A DNA stretch of 64,000 bases from Bacteroidales bacterium. GTDB taxonomy: Bacteria > Bacteroidota > Bacteroidia > Bacteroidales > P3. This document shows positions 44,250-53,924 of the stretch, in pieces. Where the stretch lies: the NCBI GenBank assembly GCA_016280915.1, contig JAEEHQ010000094.1, positions 47,952 through 111,951 on the forward strand. Reading direction: 5' to 3'. Below the pieces are notes generated by a model. That model did not search any database, was not told the origin of the DNA, and saw only the letters and a list, made by a program, of their open reading frames with translations. Every line of letters starts with the position of its first letter. Position 1 is the stretch's first letter. The position numbers were made by a program, and so were the translations under genes.

Positions 44250-45074
44250 ATGGAATTATCTATAATAACCATTAATTGGAATAACGCAGTAGGTCTGAAA
44301 AAGACCATGGAAAGTGTAATTGCTCAAAGTTGCCAAAATTTTGAGTATATAGTTGTTGATGGTGGGAGCTCTGATGGAAGTGTAGATATTATCAAGAATT
44401 ACGACAACATTCCCAACCTGAAGTGGATATCTGAAAAGGATAAGGGCATCTATAACGCCATGAATAAAGGCATAAAAATGGCCTCAGGTGAATACGTACA
44501 ATTTCTGAATAGTGGCGATTCCCTAACTGACAAGGATGTCGTGAAGAAAATGTTAGATGAGGTGGAGAAGAATGGACATCCAGATATTATAACTGGAAAT
44601 CTGCTGAAAGACTATGGCAAGGTGATCATCAGGGACTCTAATTCGCTCGACAAAATCAACCTATGGCATTTTTACAATGGCTCAATTAACCATCCCTCGT
44701 CATATATCAAACTGGATTTGTTCGAAAAATACGGATTATACGATGAAAGTCTTAGAATTGTATCGGACTGGAAATGGTTTATGAATGTAATAGTGTTTAA
44801 TGATGTGAAGCCTGTGTTTGTAAATGTAGACGTTGTGTTGTTTGACACTAATGGAATCAGTGAAACCAATGAGCAACTAAATATTGATGAAAAATTAAAA
44901 GTACTAAGAACGGTATTACGCCCAGCTGTTGTTGCTGACTATCATCGCTACAACAGAGATATTATGATGATGGAACGTATTCACCGCCACAAATTGGCAT
45001 TTAAATTGGTTAAATTAATTGAGCGCGTGTTATTTAAAATCGAATCCAAAAAAACCGACTACGTCAAAAGATGA
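44250..45074 (+). CDS. GT2-family glycosyltransferase
   Basis: The ATG at 44250, preceded by AGAGG, starts MELSIITINWNNAVGLKKTM and gives a 274-residue protein; upstream frame lies before the promoter's start site. Motifs: FEYIVVDGGSSDGSVDIIKN and YVQFLNSGDSLTDKDVV, the WcaE/PGL-type signature with DGGSSDG and NSGD. ISEKDKGIYNAMNKGIKMAS also fits this subgroup. It overlaps the following MutS-like gene by ATGA, a surprising partner. Confidence 0.88.
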   Translation: MELSIITINWNNAVGLKKTMESVIAQSCQNFEYIVVDGGSSDGSVDIIKNYDNIPNLKWISEKDKGIYNAMNKGIKMASGEYVQFLNSGDSLTDKDVVKKMLDEVEKNGHPDIITGNLLKDYGKVIIRDSNSLDKINLWHFYNGSINHPSSYIKLDLFEKYGLYDESLRIVSDWKWFMNVIVFNDVKPVFVNVDVVLFDTNGISETNEQLNIDEKLKVLRTVLRPAVVADYHRYNRDIMMMERIHRHKLAFKLVKLIERVLFKIESKKTDYVKR

Positions 45075-46453
45075 GTATTCTATTGCAAAACAAAACCAAA
45101 GAAGTTCCGGCTTTGCTGTATGTGGCCGAAAACATGGAACTAATGTCAGCGGCTGGAAGGAGAAGAATGTATGAACAGCCATTGTTGACAGACAAAAAAC
45201 TACTAAAACGCGAACAGGACATAGTGGAACTGTTCCAGGAGCGGTGGAAAGAATCTACCATGATTAAACCCATTACCCTGCTCCGACATCAATTGATGCA
45301 ACTGCACGACCTGCAAACCACGCTGAAAAGCTTGGCCTCCCATACTGTGTTGGAAGAGGTAGAATTGTTTGAAATTAAGAATCTGTCATATATCAGCGGT
45401 CATGCTCGCAAAGCATTGGCAGAAATGGGATTGGATGACCTGATTTCGATACCTGATCTTCAACCAGTGTTTGATATATTGGACCCTGACAAAACAGGCA
45501 TAACCAGCTTCTACATTTACGACAGTTATGATATTCGCCTTGGCCCGCTGCGCAAACAGATGAAAGGAGCCGACGATGTGAAGATGAGCGAGCTGCTGGC
45601 AGCACAGAACGAAATACAATTACAAGTACAGACACGATTGTGTGACGAACTACAGCCTTATGCCGAGTCGTTATCAACAGCCATGGAACTGATGGCTTAC
45701 ACCGACTTTGCTATGGCAAAGGCTGAATTAGCCCGCAAATGGGGTTTGGTTCGTCCTGTTGAAACTGGCAACCTAGTTTACCTCCACGGACTATTCAATC
45801 CACGTTTACGTGACCATAATGAGAAACACCACCTTCGCTATCAGCCAATAGACATCGAACTAACCAAAGGTGTAACATTTGTGACAGGCGCAAATATGGC
45901 GGGCAAGACAGTGCTGTTGAAGAGCGTTGGTATAGCGCAACTGATGTATCAATTCGGCTTTCCGGTACCTGCCGTGAGTGCACACTTAGAACCAGTAGAT
46001 GACGTTGTGTTCTGCATCGGTGACGAGCAAAACGAGATGAATGGTCTGAGCAGCTATGCAGCAGAGATAACGCGAATCAGCTCCGTGATTATACGCAGTA
46101 AGAATGAACACCTACTGGTACTGATAGACGAACCCGCCCGTACAACAAATCCTATCGAGGGCAAGGCATTGGTACAAAGTATTGCCACACTCATGGAAGG
46201 ACGCAATAGCACAACCATGATTACCACCCATTATAGTCAGTTAGGCATCAATTGCCGAAGACTAAGGGTTAAGGGATTTGTGGACACGATGGTGGATATA
46301 CCCCTATCCGCAAAAAATATCAACCTCTTTATCGACTATAGTTTAGTAGCTGACGAGACTGATGAAGTACCTCATGAGGCACTCCGCATCGCTGAAATGT
46401 TAAACTGTGATGAAGAATTGATACGAACGGCAAAGAAATTCCTATTCGACTAA
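45071..46453 (+). CDS. MutS-like ATPase resembling KamC (lysine 5,6-aminomutase reactivase ATPase)
   Basis: The 460-residue protein has only the clamp-lever and ATPase regions of a MutS protein, with no mismatch-binding domain I and no SMR domain. Walker A is VTGANMAGKTVLLKSVGIAQ, Walker B is HLLVLIDEPARTTNPIEGKA, and the signature region is NGLSSYAAEITRI. ANMAGKT with the following LMYQFGFPVPA recalls KamC, the ATPase partner of KamB in reactivating B12-dependent lysine 5,6-aminomutase. A KamB-like gene lies at 2650-3654. A role in DNA repair is not supported. The KamC name is inference; MutS-family membership is direct. Confidence 0.75.
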   Translation: MSILLQNKTKEVPALLYVAENMELMSAAGRRRMYEQPLLTDKKLLKREQDIVELFQERWKESTMIKPITLLRHQLMQLHDLQTTLKSLASHTVLEEVELFEIKNLSYISGHARKALAEMGLDDLISIPDLQPVFDILDPDKTGITSFYIYDSYDIRLGPLRKQMKGADDVKMSELLAAQNEIQLQVQTRLCDELQPYAESLSTAMELMAYTDFAMAKAELARKWGLVRPVETGNLVYLHGLFNPRLRDHNEKHHLRYQPIDIELTKGVTFVTGANMAGKTVLLKSVGIAQLMYQFGFPVPAVSAHLEPVDDVVFCIGDEQNEMNGLSSYAAEITRISSVIIRSKNEHLLVLIDEPARTTNPIEGKALVQSIATLMEGRNSTTMITTHYSQLGINCRRLRVKGFVDTMVDIPLSAKNINLFIDYSLVADETDEVPHEALRIAEMLNCDEELIRTAKKFLFD

Positions 46454-46654
46454 CATTCTTTCACTTATTGTATTGTTTCTAACTAGAGCCCAGCGCTGAC
46501 TCGGTATCTAGCAGAGTGAAAGGAGAGCTTTCATTTATAACTACCTTTCGGTAAACCCGAATGACCGATTTAGAATCAATCCTTCTGAATATATAAAACA
46601 GAAAGAGCCGGCGCTAACACCGGCTCTTTCCATATATTAGAGAGTAGCTAAGAA
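46454..46654. other. gap with motif also found in the 63.6-kb element
   Basis: AATGACCGATTT at about 46560-46571 repeats twelve bases of the terminal repeat at 63904-63923, with the adjoining CCCG resembling the repeat's GGG end. No gene is seen here. Confidence 0.4.
46602..46629 (-). terminator. terminator of the POT transporter gene
   Basis: AAAGAGCCGG and CCGGCTCTTT form a perfect 10-bp stem with an 8-nt loop. On the minus strand CTGTTTTAT follows; on the plus strand no T-run follows, so it mainly serves the transporter. Confidence 0.85.
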
Positions 46655-48262
46655 TCACTTAGCCTTTTCTTTGGTTTCAGCAGGGACCTGGGTTTCGCCT
46701 GTAACACGCTCCAACCATTTTACCATGCAGAACATAACTATCATGGAGAGGAAGCAGACAGCCATAAAGACTATCCATGCGGTCCAGATGGGGAACTTAT
46801 TGTACAGCAGCGGACCAATCCAGAGGAAACCATTACCCACAGCAGTAGCGCCCAGCCAGAGGCCCTGGCACAGACCAAGAAGGTTCTTGGGAGCCACCTT
46901 CGAGATAAAGCTCAAACCAAGCGGGCTAATAAACAGCTCGGCAACAGTCATGAAGAAGTAGTAGACAATGAGCACCCATGCGCCAGCTTTCATGGCAGCA
47001 GCCTGATCAACGGGGAGAGCACGGAAATCGGTAGCCGAAGGATAACCCTTAATGTTGGAGAATATGGTCATGAACAGATATGCACAGCCTGCGATAGCCA
47101 TACCGATACCAATTTTTCTGGGAGTTGAGATGGCTTTCCCACGACGGGCAAGACTCTCAAAGAACCACATGATGGGGAAGGTGAGGACAATCACAAAGAA
47201 GGGGTTAACAGCCTGCCAAACCTCAGGAGGCAGCAAAGAAGTATTGACGAAGTCACGGGCAAAGAGCGACATAGAAGTACCGTTCTGATGGAAAGAGAAC
47301 CAAAAGAAAACAGCAATAATCAGCACAGCAAACATAGCATAAAGACGCTGTTTGAGTTCCTTGGCCATAGCAAGTTTCTCCTCAGCAGTATACTCAACAC
47401 TGGCAGCAGCAGCCTTCTTGGCTGGAGTGGGGAATTTCTTCTTGGTTGAGAGGAAAATGACAAGGGAGATGAGCATAGCACAAACAGAAGCAATGAAGGA
47501 GTAGTGAACACCTGTATTGAACACGTTAAGGTAGTTCTGGCAGAGTTCCTGAGCTGCTGCAGTATCAGCAGGTACCTGAACACTCATAGAAGCGAAAAGT
47601 TCGGTCATCTTAGTAACAGCATCTGTACCCAGAGCAGCACCCTCAGCAATGAAAGCATGGCAGAGAGCGGGGAGGTCAGCATTGTATTCAAAACCATTCT
47701 GACCGAGCCACCAGCTACGGAGCAGAGGAGCTACAAAAGGAGCGATAAGACCTCCTACATTGATGAACATGTAGAAAATCTGGAAACCACTATCACGTTT
47801 GCTTTTAGCTATAGCAAGGGCCTCAGGACTCTCTTTAGCAGCATCAGCCTCAAAGTTATCATACATCTGACCCACGATAGCCTGGAGGTTACCCTTAAAA
47901 AGACCATTACCGAAGGCAATGAGGAACAATGCAGCACAAGTGAGAGGAAGCAGCCAGCCAATATTGCCTGACGTGGCAAGGATGGGAATAGCAAGGATAA
48001 CATAACCCGAAGCCATCACCAAAAGTCCTGCCTGAATAGTGCCTTTGTAGTTCTGAGTACGGTCAGCAATTATGCCACCGACAAGACTCAGAATGTAAAT
48101 ACCCATATAGAAGATGGAGTAGATTAATGTTGCTTTCTCCTCGGCGAGGCCGAATTTGGAGCAAAGGAACAAAACCAGCACAGCATTCATAATATAGTAG
48201 CCAAAACGCTCACCCATATTACTTAACGCTGCAGCGATTAGACCTTTTGGATGTCCTTTCAT
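46655..48262 (-). CDS. POT/PTR-family peptide:H+ symporter
   Basis: The 535-residue MFS protein begins with the POT signature NMGERFGYYIMNAVLVLFL (ExxER-type motif here GERFGYY) and has about 14 membrane segments. LVGGIIADRTQNYKGTIQAG and GNGLFKGNLQAIVGQMYD (second POT motif) follow, then FQIFYMFINVGGLIAPFVAP. Family members import di- and tripeptides with protons. A hydrophilic linker at about residues 275-310 (KKFPTPAKKAAAASVEYTAE) is Ala/Lys-rich. It has its own promoter and terminator. Confidence 0.93.
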   Translation of the reverse strand: MKGHPKGLIAAALSNMGERFGYYIMNAVLVLFLCSKFGLAEEKATLIYSIFYMGIYILSLVGGIIADRTQNYKGTIQAGLLVMASGYVILAIPILATSGNIGWLLPLTCAALFLIAFGNGLFKGNLQAIVGQMYDNFEADAAKESPEALAIAKSKRDSGFQIFYMFINVGGLIAPFVAPLLRSWWLGQNGFEYNADLPALCHAFIAEGAALGTDAVTKMTELFASMSVQVPADTAAAQELCQNYLNVFNTGVHYSFIASVCAMLISLVIFLSTKKKFPTPAKKAAAASVEYTAEEKLAMAKELKQRLYAMFAVLIIAVFFWFSFHQNGTSMSLFARDFVNTSLLPPEVWQAVNPFFVIVLTFPIMWFFESLARRGKAISTPRKIGIGMAIAGCAYLFMTIFSNIKGYPSATDFRALPVDQAAAMKAGAWVLIVYYFFMTVAELFISPLGLSFISKVAPKNLLGLCQGLWLGATAVGNGFLWIGPLLYNKFPIWTAWIVFMAVCFLSMIVMFCMVKWLERVTGETQVPAETKEKAK

Positions 48263-48331
48263 AATTGTAATTTTTTAGTTAATAATATTTTACGATTTTA
48301 AGTTATATTCTTGAAACGATATTTTAACATG

Positions 48332-48339
48332 CAAAGATA
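48332..48339 (-). promoter_or_regulatory. -7 box of the POT transporter gene
   Basis: TATCTTTG on the minus strand, 69 nt before the ATG at 48262. It is divergent from the box at 48361-48368. Confidence 0.6.
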
Positions 48340-48360
48340 CGAATTTTTCTGAATAAATTG

Positions 48361-48368
48361 TATCTTTG
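48361..48368 (+). promoter_or_regulatory. -7 box of the Sua5/YrdC gene
   Basis: TATCTTTG matches TAnnTTTG and lies 25 nt before the ATG at 48394, so the in-frame ATG at 48358 cannot be the start on this transcript. Confidence 0.65.
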
Positions 48369-48393
48369 CAGCGTTTTTTTACTTATAGAAACT

Positions 48394-48960
48394 ATGAGAA
48401 GCGACTTAATAGAGAAAGCGTTGGCGGCCTTGCAACAGGGCTGCACACTGCTATACCCAACCGACACAATATGGGGTGTAGGGTGCGATGCATGCCGTTT
48501 CGAAGCGGTAGAAAAAATCTACGCACTAAAGGAGCGAGACCATAGCAAGTCAATGCTCGTGTTGGCCAATGAGGACATGCTCTCCCCCACCATTCCATCA
48601 ACAGCTCGTGAGTTACTATTGCAAAGCCAGCGACCCACGACAGTGATAATAGACCATGCATTGCTATCTCTGCCATTGGCAGAAAACCTTTTTGCAAAGG
48701 ATGGCTCGATTGGAGTGAGGGTGCCACGTTTCGACTTCTGCGAGACACTCTTGGCCCGATTAGGGCATCCCATAGTGAGTACCTCGGCCAACCTATCAGG
48801 AAAGCCTTCTCCTCGTTTTTACGAGGAAATAGCTCAGGAGGTTAAGGATAGAGTGGACCTTGCCCTTCCTAATGATCCTAGTTTTATTCATAATCCGACT
48901 GGTAGCAGCCGAATCGTGAAAATGGAGAACAATGGCGAAATTGTAGTATTAAGAAATTAG
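48394..48960 (+). CDS. L-threonylcarbamoyladenylate synthase (Sua5/YrdC/YciO family)
   Basis: Starting at the ATG at 48394 (MRSDLIEKALAALQQGCTLL), the product is 188 residues. YPTDTIWGVGCDACRFEAVEKIYALKER and the basic groove residue lysine in ALKERDHSKSMLVL match the YrdC fold. RPTTVIIDHAL, GSIGVRVPRFDF and PIVSTSANLSGKPSP complete the motif set. It makes threonylcarbamoyl-AMP for t6A37 modification of ANN-decoding tRNAs; a YciO paralogue role is possible since the short form lacks the Sua5 C-terminal domain. Confidence 0.88.
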   Translation: MRSDLIEKALAALQQGCTLLYPTDTIWGVGCDACRFEAVEKIYALKERDHSKSMLVLANEDMLSPTIPSTARELLLQSQRPTTVIIDHALLSLPLAENLFAKDGSIGVRVPRFDFCETLLARLGHPIVSTSANLSGKPSPRFYEEIAQEVKDRVDLALPNDPSFIHNPTGSSRIVKMENNGEIVVLRN

Positions 48961-49002
48961 AATATCCTATAGAGACAGTTTCAAAAAAGGGTTTATATAT
49001 AG

Positions 49003-49033
49003 AGAAAAGCCGTAGTTTCGCTACGGCTTTTCT
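49003..49033. terminator. bidirectional terminator between the Sua5/YrdC gene and the RNA polymerase operon
   Basis: AGAAAAGCCGTAG and CTACGGCTTTTCT are perfect 13-bp arms around TTTCG. T-rich tails follow on both strands, serving both convergent units. Confidence 0.9.
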
Positions 49034-49056
49034 ACATTTTTTACAGGATACCTTGA

Positions 49057-49368
49057 TTAAGCTTTGCCAAGGATATCGTAAGGTACCGTGTCACCAGCGG
49101 GAACATGTGGCTCAGTGATGGTTCCGAAATTGTGCTCATACTTCTGGATGTTGTCGGCTAAAGCATTGAGCAAACGTTTGGCATGAATCGGGTTCATGAT
49201 AACGCGAGAACGGATGTTGGCACCATCGGCTCCAGGGAGCATCTGGGCGAAATCAATAACGATTTCGGCAGGAGTGTGGGAGATGATAGCAAGATTGCTA
49301 TACGTTCCCTTGGCCACCTCGGGGTCGATATTAAGCTTCAAGTCCTGTTGTTTGTTATTGTTTGCCAT
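49057..49368 (-). CDS. DUF3467 family protein
   Basis: The 103-residue protein is fully covered by DUF3467: LKLNIDPEVAKGTYSNLAII, TPAEIVIDFAQMLPGADGAN, and RVIMNPIHAKRLLNALADNI. Function is unknown; the family is common in Bacteroidota and often follows rpoC, as here (16-nt gap). Co-transcription with rpoBC suggests a link with growth or gene expression. Confidence 0.93.
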   Translation of the reverse strand: MANNNKQQDLKLNIDPEVAKGTYSNLAIISHTPAEIVIDFAQMLPGADGANIRSRVIMNPIHAKRLLNALADNIQKYEHNFGTITEPHVPAGDTVPYDILGKA

Positions 49369-49384
49369 AAATAGGGTTTAAAGA

Positions 49385-52300
49385 TTATTTATTAGCATTT
49401 TCCATTTCATTTTTGTTACCTACAATGAGGTTCAAGTACTCACGTAAACCAGTACCAGCAGGAATGAGGTGACCCACGATGACGTTCTCCTTCATACCCT
49501 CAAGGAAATCCTGACGAGCATTGATAGCAGCTTCGGTGAGCACCTTTGTAGTCTCCTGGAATGAGGCTGCGGAGATGAAACTCTTGGTCTGCAACGAAGC
49601 ACGGGTGATACCCTGAAGAATCTGCTTGGAAGTAGCAGGCTTAGCATCGCGGGCAGTGACAAGGGTCTTGTCCTGACGACGAAGGAGTGAGTTCTCATCA
49701 CGGAGTTGACGAGCAGTAATAATCTGACCGTTGCGGAGATTCTCGCTGTCGCCACAATCCTCAACAACTTTCATCCCAAAGATAGAGTCGTTGGTTTCGC
49801 GGAAGTCAATCTTATTGACCAACTCGCCCTCCAGATAACGGGTGTCACCCGGATCCTCAATCTGCACCTTGCGCATCATCTGACGGACAATCACCTCAAA
49901 GTGCTTATCGTTGATGGTAACGCCCTGGAGACGGTAAACCTCCTGAACCTCATTGACAATGTATTCTTGCACCTTCATAGGACCCTTGATAGCCAAGATG
50001 TCGGCAGGAGTGATAGCACCATCGGAAAGAGGTGTGCCAGCCTTAACATAGTCGCTGTCCTGAGCCAGAATCTGCTTAGACGTGGGGATGAGGTAGGAAC
50101 GCTGTTCGCCAGTCTTGCTGGTGATAGTAACCTGACGGTTGTTGCGTTTGAGTTTTTTCTCGATGGAAACAATACCATCAATCTCAGCCACAATGGCGGG
50201 GTCGGACGGGTTACGTGCCTCAAAGAGTTCCGTAACACGGGGCAAACCACCGGTGATATCACCAGCCTTACCAAAGCTACGAGGTATCTTAACCATAACA
50301 TCACCAGCCTTCAATTGCTGACCCTGCTCAACACCGATGTGGGCACTGACCGGAAGGTCATAAACCTTAAGGACATTGCCCTCGTCATCAACAATATTGA
50401 GGGTGGGGTTCTTTGTACGCTGACGAGACTCAATGACAACCTTATCCTGAAGGCCTGTCTGCGAGTCAGATTCAACGCGGTAAGTGACATTCTCAATAAC
50501 ATTCTCAAAGCTGACACGACCAGCCACATCCGACAGAATAACGGCATTGTAGGGATCCCAATCAGCAATATTATCGTTCTTCGCCACATGCTCACCAGGC
50601 AACTTGAACAAGTGCGAACCGTAAGGCAGCAGAGCGGTGGAGAGAGTCACCTGAGTATTCTCGTCTACAATGCGCATCTCAGCCGAACGGCCCATCACAA
50701 TATGATAACTGTTGCCTTCCTTATCGGTATAAGGAATTGAACGGAGTTCATCAATTTCAAGTCGACCTTCATACTTGGCCACAATGCTGTTGCTGGTACC
50801 GATATTACCACCGGCCACACCACCAACGTGGAAAGTACGGAGGGTAAGCTGCGTACCAGGCTCACCAATAGCTTGTGCAGCGATAACGCCGACAGACTCA
50901 CCCTTCTGAACCATCTTACCGGTAGCAAGGTTACGACCATAGCACTTAGCGCAGACACCATGTTTGGCCTCGCAGGTGAGGACGGAACGAATCTCAACCT
51001 CCTCGATGGGAGACTCCTCAATAACCTTGCAAATCTCCTCTGTGAGTTCTTCACCAGCACGGGCAATAAGCTCACCCGTGTGAGGATGGTAGATATCGTG
51101 AACTGAGGTACGACCCAGAATCTTCTGAGCAAGCGTAACGACAACATCGTCACCCTTCTTGAGAGCCGTAGTGGGAAGTCCACGTAGCGTACCGCAGTCC
51201 TCTGTAGTAATGATAACGTCATGAGCGACATCGACCAGACGACGGGTAAGGTAACCAGCATCAGCAGTCTTCAAAGCGGTATCAGCCAAACCCTTACGAG
51301 CACCGTGTGTTGAGATAAAGTACTCCAACACCGAAAGGCCTTCCTTAAAGTTCGAAAGAATGGGGTTCTCAATAATCTCATTGCCTGCGGCACCAGCTTT
51401 CTGAGGCTTAGCCATCAGACCACGCATACCGGAGAGCTGACGAATCTGCTCCTTACTACCACGAGCACCAGAGTCGTACATCATAAAGATGGGGTTGAAT
51501 CCCTGATTATCAGCCTTCAGCTGACGCATAAGGGTCTCAGTGAGGCGGTTGTTGGTGTTAGTCCAAATATCAATAACGTGGTTATAACGCTCATTGTTCG
51601 TAATCAGACCCATCGCATACTGACCCATCACTTCGTCTACCTCTTCATTGGCCTTAGAAATGAGCTCTTCCTTCTGAGGAGGAATCAGCACGTCACCAAG
51701 GTTGAAGGAGAGGCCACCACGGAATGCCTGACGATAACCCATGTGTTTGATATCGTCAAGGAAGATAGCGGTAACAGCGTTGCCACAGGTGGTGAAGAGG
51801 TCACCAATAATGTTACGGAGCGACTTCTTGCCGAGCACCTGGTTGACATAACCATACACCGAAGGAACCACCTCATTGAAAATCACGCGGCCAACAGTAG
51901 TGCGGATACGGTCGGTCTTGATAAAATGACCCTTCTCATCGAGGATGGGGTTGCCCTCGCCGTCGCGACGGATCTCATACTCCGTGCGGCAACGCTCAGC
52001 CTTCTCTTCGGGGGTGGCGCAGTCACGGTCGGTCAGCACATTACCGTCCTTATCCTTAATGACCTCCATGAAGGTCTTGTCAGTCTTGATATAGTCGAAT
52101 TCGTCGCGACCCTGACTATCAATCTTGCAGCTGATGCAAGCGTTGAGCGAAACGCGCTTTTCGTTATAAGCAATCACCACCTCCTCAGCGGAATAGAAGC
52201 GATAGCCCTCACCTTTAACGGGTTCAGTCTCAGTAGAATAACGAGGCTTGGTCATGTAATAAAGACCCAGCACCATATCCTGCGAAGGCACAGCAATAGG

Positions 52301-53854
52301 AGCACCGTTAGCAGGGTTGAGGATGTTGTGGGTAGAGAGCATGAGCAACTGGGCCTCCAAGACGGCAGCATTGCCCAGGGGGACATGGACTGCCATCTGG
52401 TCACCATCGAAGTCGGCGTTAAAACCGGTACACACCAAGGGGTGCAGACGGATAGCCTTACCTTCCACCAGCTTGGGTTGGAAAGCCTGAATACCCAAAC
52501 GGTGAAGGGTTGGTGCACGGTTGAGCAAGATGGGGTGACCCTTCAGGATATTCTCAAGGATTTCCCACACGACGGGATCCTTGCGGTCGACAACGCGCTT
52601 GGCGGACTTTACAGTCTTAACCAAACCACGCTCAAGAAGTTTGCGGATGATAAAGGGTTTGAACAACTCGCTGGCCATGTCCTTAGGCAAACCGCACTCA
52701 TGCATCTTGAGTTCGGGACCCACGACGATAACTGAACGGCCAGAGTAGTCAACACGTTTACCCAGCAAGTTCTGACGGAAACGGCCCTGCTTACCCTTCA
52801 ACGAATCGGAGAGGGATTTGAGAGAGCGGTTATTGTCAGAACGCACGCTAGAAACCTTGCGACTGTTGTCGAAGAGGGAGTCGACAGCCTCTTGGAGCAT
52901 GCGCTTCTCGTTGCGCATAATCACCTCAGGAGCCTTGATTTCGAACAGTCTCTTCAAACGGTTGTTACGGATGATGACACGGCGATAGAGCTCATTAATG
53001 TCGGAGGTGGCAAAACGACCACCATCCAGCGGCACGAGGGGGCGCAACTCAGGAGGAATGACCGGAATAATGGTCATAATCATCCATTCGGGGCGGTTGT
53101 CCATACCACGAGCCTGCATATTCTTGCGGCTCTCGCGGAAAGACTCCACAACATTCAAACGCTTGAGGGCTTCCTGCTTACGCTGGTTGGAAGTCTCCTT
53201 AGAGGCACGGTCGCGCAGTTCGTAGCTAATCTGGTCGAGGTCAATCTCGCAAAGAAGCTTGTAAAGAGCCTCCGAACCAGTGCCAACAATAAACTTATCG
53301 GGATTGGAATCGTCCAACTGGTCATTGCCTTCGGGCAGAGTCTCGCGAATGGCATAGTACTCATCCTCGGCCAAGAGGTCAAGTTTGTGCACAGGCATCT
53401 CGTTGAGCATAGCCTTACCAGCCTGAAGAACGATATATTTCTCATAATAAATTACCTGCTCGAGTTTCTTGCTCGGTATATTCAGCAGGGTGCCGATTTT
53501 ATTGGGGAGGGTGCGGAAGAACCAGATGTGAGCCACAGGGACACAAAGCTCGATATGGCCCATGCGCTCGCGACGCACCTTCTTCTCAGTAACCTCAACA
53601 CCGCATCGGTCGCAAACGATACCCTTGTAACGGATACGTTTATACTTGCCGCAATGGCACTCCCAGTCGCGAGTAGGTCCGAAAATTCTCTCACAAAAGA
53701 GACCATCGCGCTCGGGCTTATAGGTACGATAGTTGATAGTTTCAGGCTTGGTCACCTCGCCGTAAGAGCGTTTCTTAATCGACTCGGGGGAAGCCAGACT
53801 AACGGTTATCGAATTGAAATCATTCCTTATCTGTGAATCTTGTTTAAAAGCCAT
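49385..53854 (-). CDS. rpoC: DNA-directed RNA polymerase beta-prime subunit
   Basis: The 1489-residue subunit has the N-terminal zinc ribbon ([20 protein letters not shown]), the catalytic [12 protein letters not shown] near residue 483 whose three Asp chelate Mg2+, and the bridge helix/trigger-loop regions ([40 protein letters not shown]). The second zinc site is [16 protein letters not shown]. The length is in the range I expect for Bacteroidota, with no break. It follows rpoB by 70 nt. Confidence 0.98.
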   Translation of the reverse strand: MAFKQDSQIRNDFNSITVSLASPESIKKRSYGEVTKPETINYRTYKPERDGLFCERIFGPTRDWECHCGKYKRIRYKGIVCDRCGVEVTEKKVRRERMGHIELCVPVAHIWFFRTLPNKIGTLLNIPSKKLEQVIYYEKYIVLQAGKAMLNEMPVHKLDLLAEDEYYAIRETLPEGNDQLDDSNPDKFIVGTGSEALYKLLCEIDLDQISYELRDRASKETSNQRKQEALKRLNVVESFRESRKNMQARGMDNRPEWMIMTIIPVIPPELRPLVPLDGGRFATSDINELYRRVIIRNNRLKRLFEIKAPEVIMRNEKRMLQEAVDSLFDNSRKVSSVRSDNNRSLKSLSDSLKGKQGRFRQNLLGKRVDYSGRSVIVVGPELKMHECGLPKDMASELFKPFIIRKLLERGLVKTVKSAKRVVDRKDPVVWEILENILKGHPILLNRAPTLHRLGIQAFQPKLVEGKAIRLHPLVCTGFNADFDGDQMAVHVPLGNAAVLEAQLLMLSTHNILNPANGAPIAVPSQDMVLGLYYMTKPRYSTETEPVKGEGYRFYSAEEVVIAYNEKRVSLNACISCKIDSQGRDEFDYIKTDKTFMEVIKDKDGNVLTDRDCATPEEKAERCRTEYEIRRDGEGNPILDEKGHFIKTDRIRTTVGRVIFNEVVPSVYGYVNQVLGKKSLRNIIGDLFTTCGNAVTAIFLDDIKHMGYRQAFRGGLSFNLGDVLIPPQKEELISKANEEVDEVMGQYAMGLITNNERYNHVIDIWTNTNNRLTETLMRQLKADNQGFNPIFMMYDSGARGSKEQIRQLSGMRGLMAKPQKAGAAGNEIIENPILSNFKEGLSVLEYFISTHGARKGLADTALKTADAGYLTRRLVDVAHDVIITTEDCGTLRGLPTTALKKGDDVVVTLAQKILGRTSVHDIYHPHTGELIARAGEELTEEICKVIEESPIEEVEIRSVLTCEAKHGVCAKCYGRNLATGKMVQKGESVGVIAAQAIGEPGTQLTLRTFHVGGVAGGNIGTSNSIVAKYEGRLEIDELRSIPYTDKEGNSYHIVMGRSAEMRIVDENTQVTLSTALLPYGSHLFKLPGEHVAKNDNIADWDPYNAVILSDVAGRVSFENVIENVTYRVESDSQTGLQDKVVIESRQRTKNPTLNIVDDEGNVLKVYDLPVSAHIGVEQGQQLKAGDVMVKIPRSFGKAGDITGGLPRVTELFEARNPSDPAIVAEIDGIVSIEKKLKRNNRQVTITSKTGEQRSYLIPTSKQILAQDSDYVKAGTPLSDGAITPADILAIKGPMKVQEYIVNEVQEVYRLQGVTINDKHFEVIVRQMMRKVQIEDPGDTRYLEGELVNKIDFRETNDSIFGMKVVEDCGDSENLRNGQIITARQLRDENSLLRRQDKTLVTARDAKPATSKQILQGITRASLQTKSFISAASFQETTKVLTEAAINARQDFLEGMKENVIVGHLIPAGTGLREYLNLIVGNKNEMENANK

Positions 53855-53924
53855 CTTATTATTATTATCAATTAAGAATTAAGAACTAAGAACAGGGTGG
53901 TGTTACTGAAAACTTAATTCCGAA

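Noticed and set aside
45071..46453. MutS or MutS2 mismatch/recombination protein
   Set aside because: Lacks mismatch-recognition domain I and the SMR nuclease domain, and is only 460 residues.
49706..50740. 344-codon and further plus-strand frames opposite rpoC
   Set aside because: Shadows of rpoC; they share its codon structure and have no motifs.
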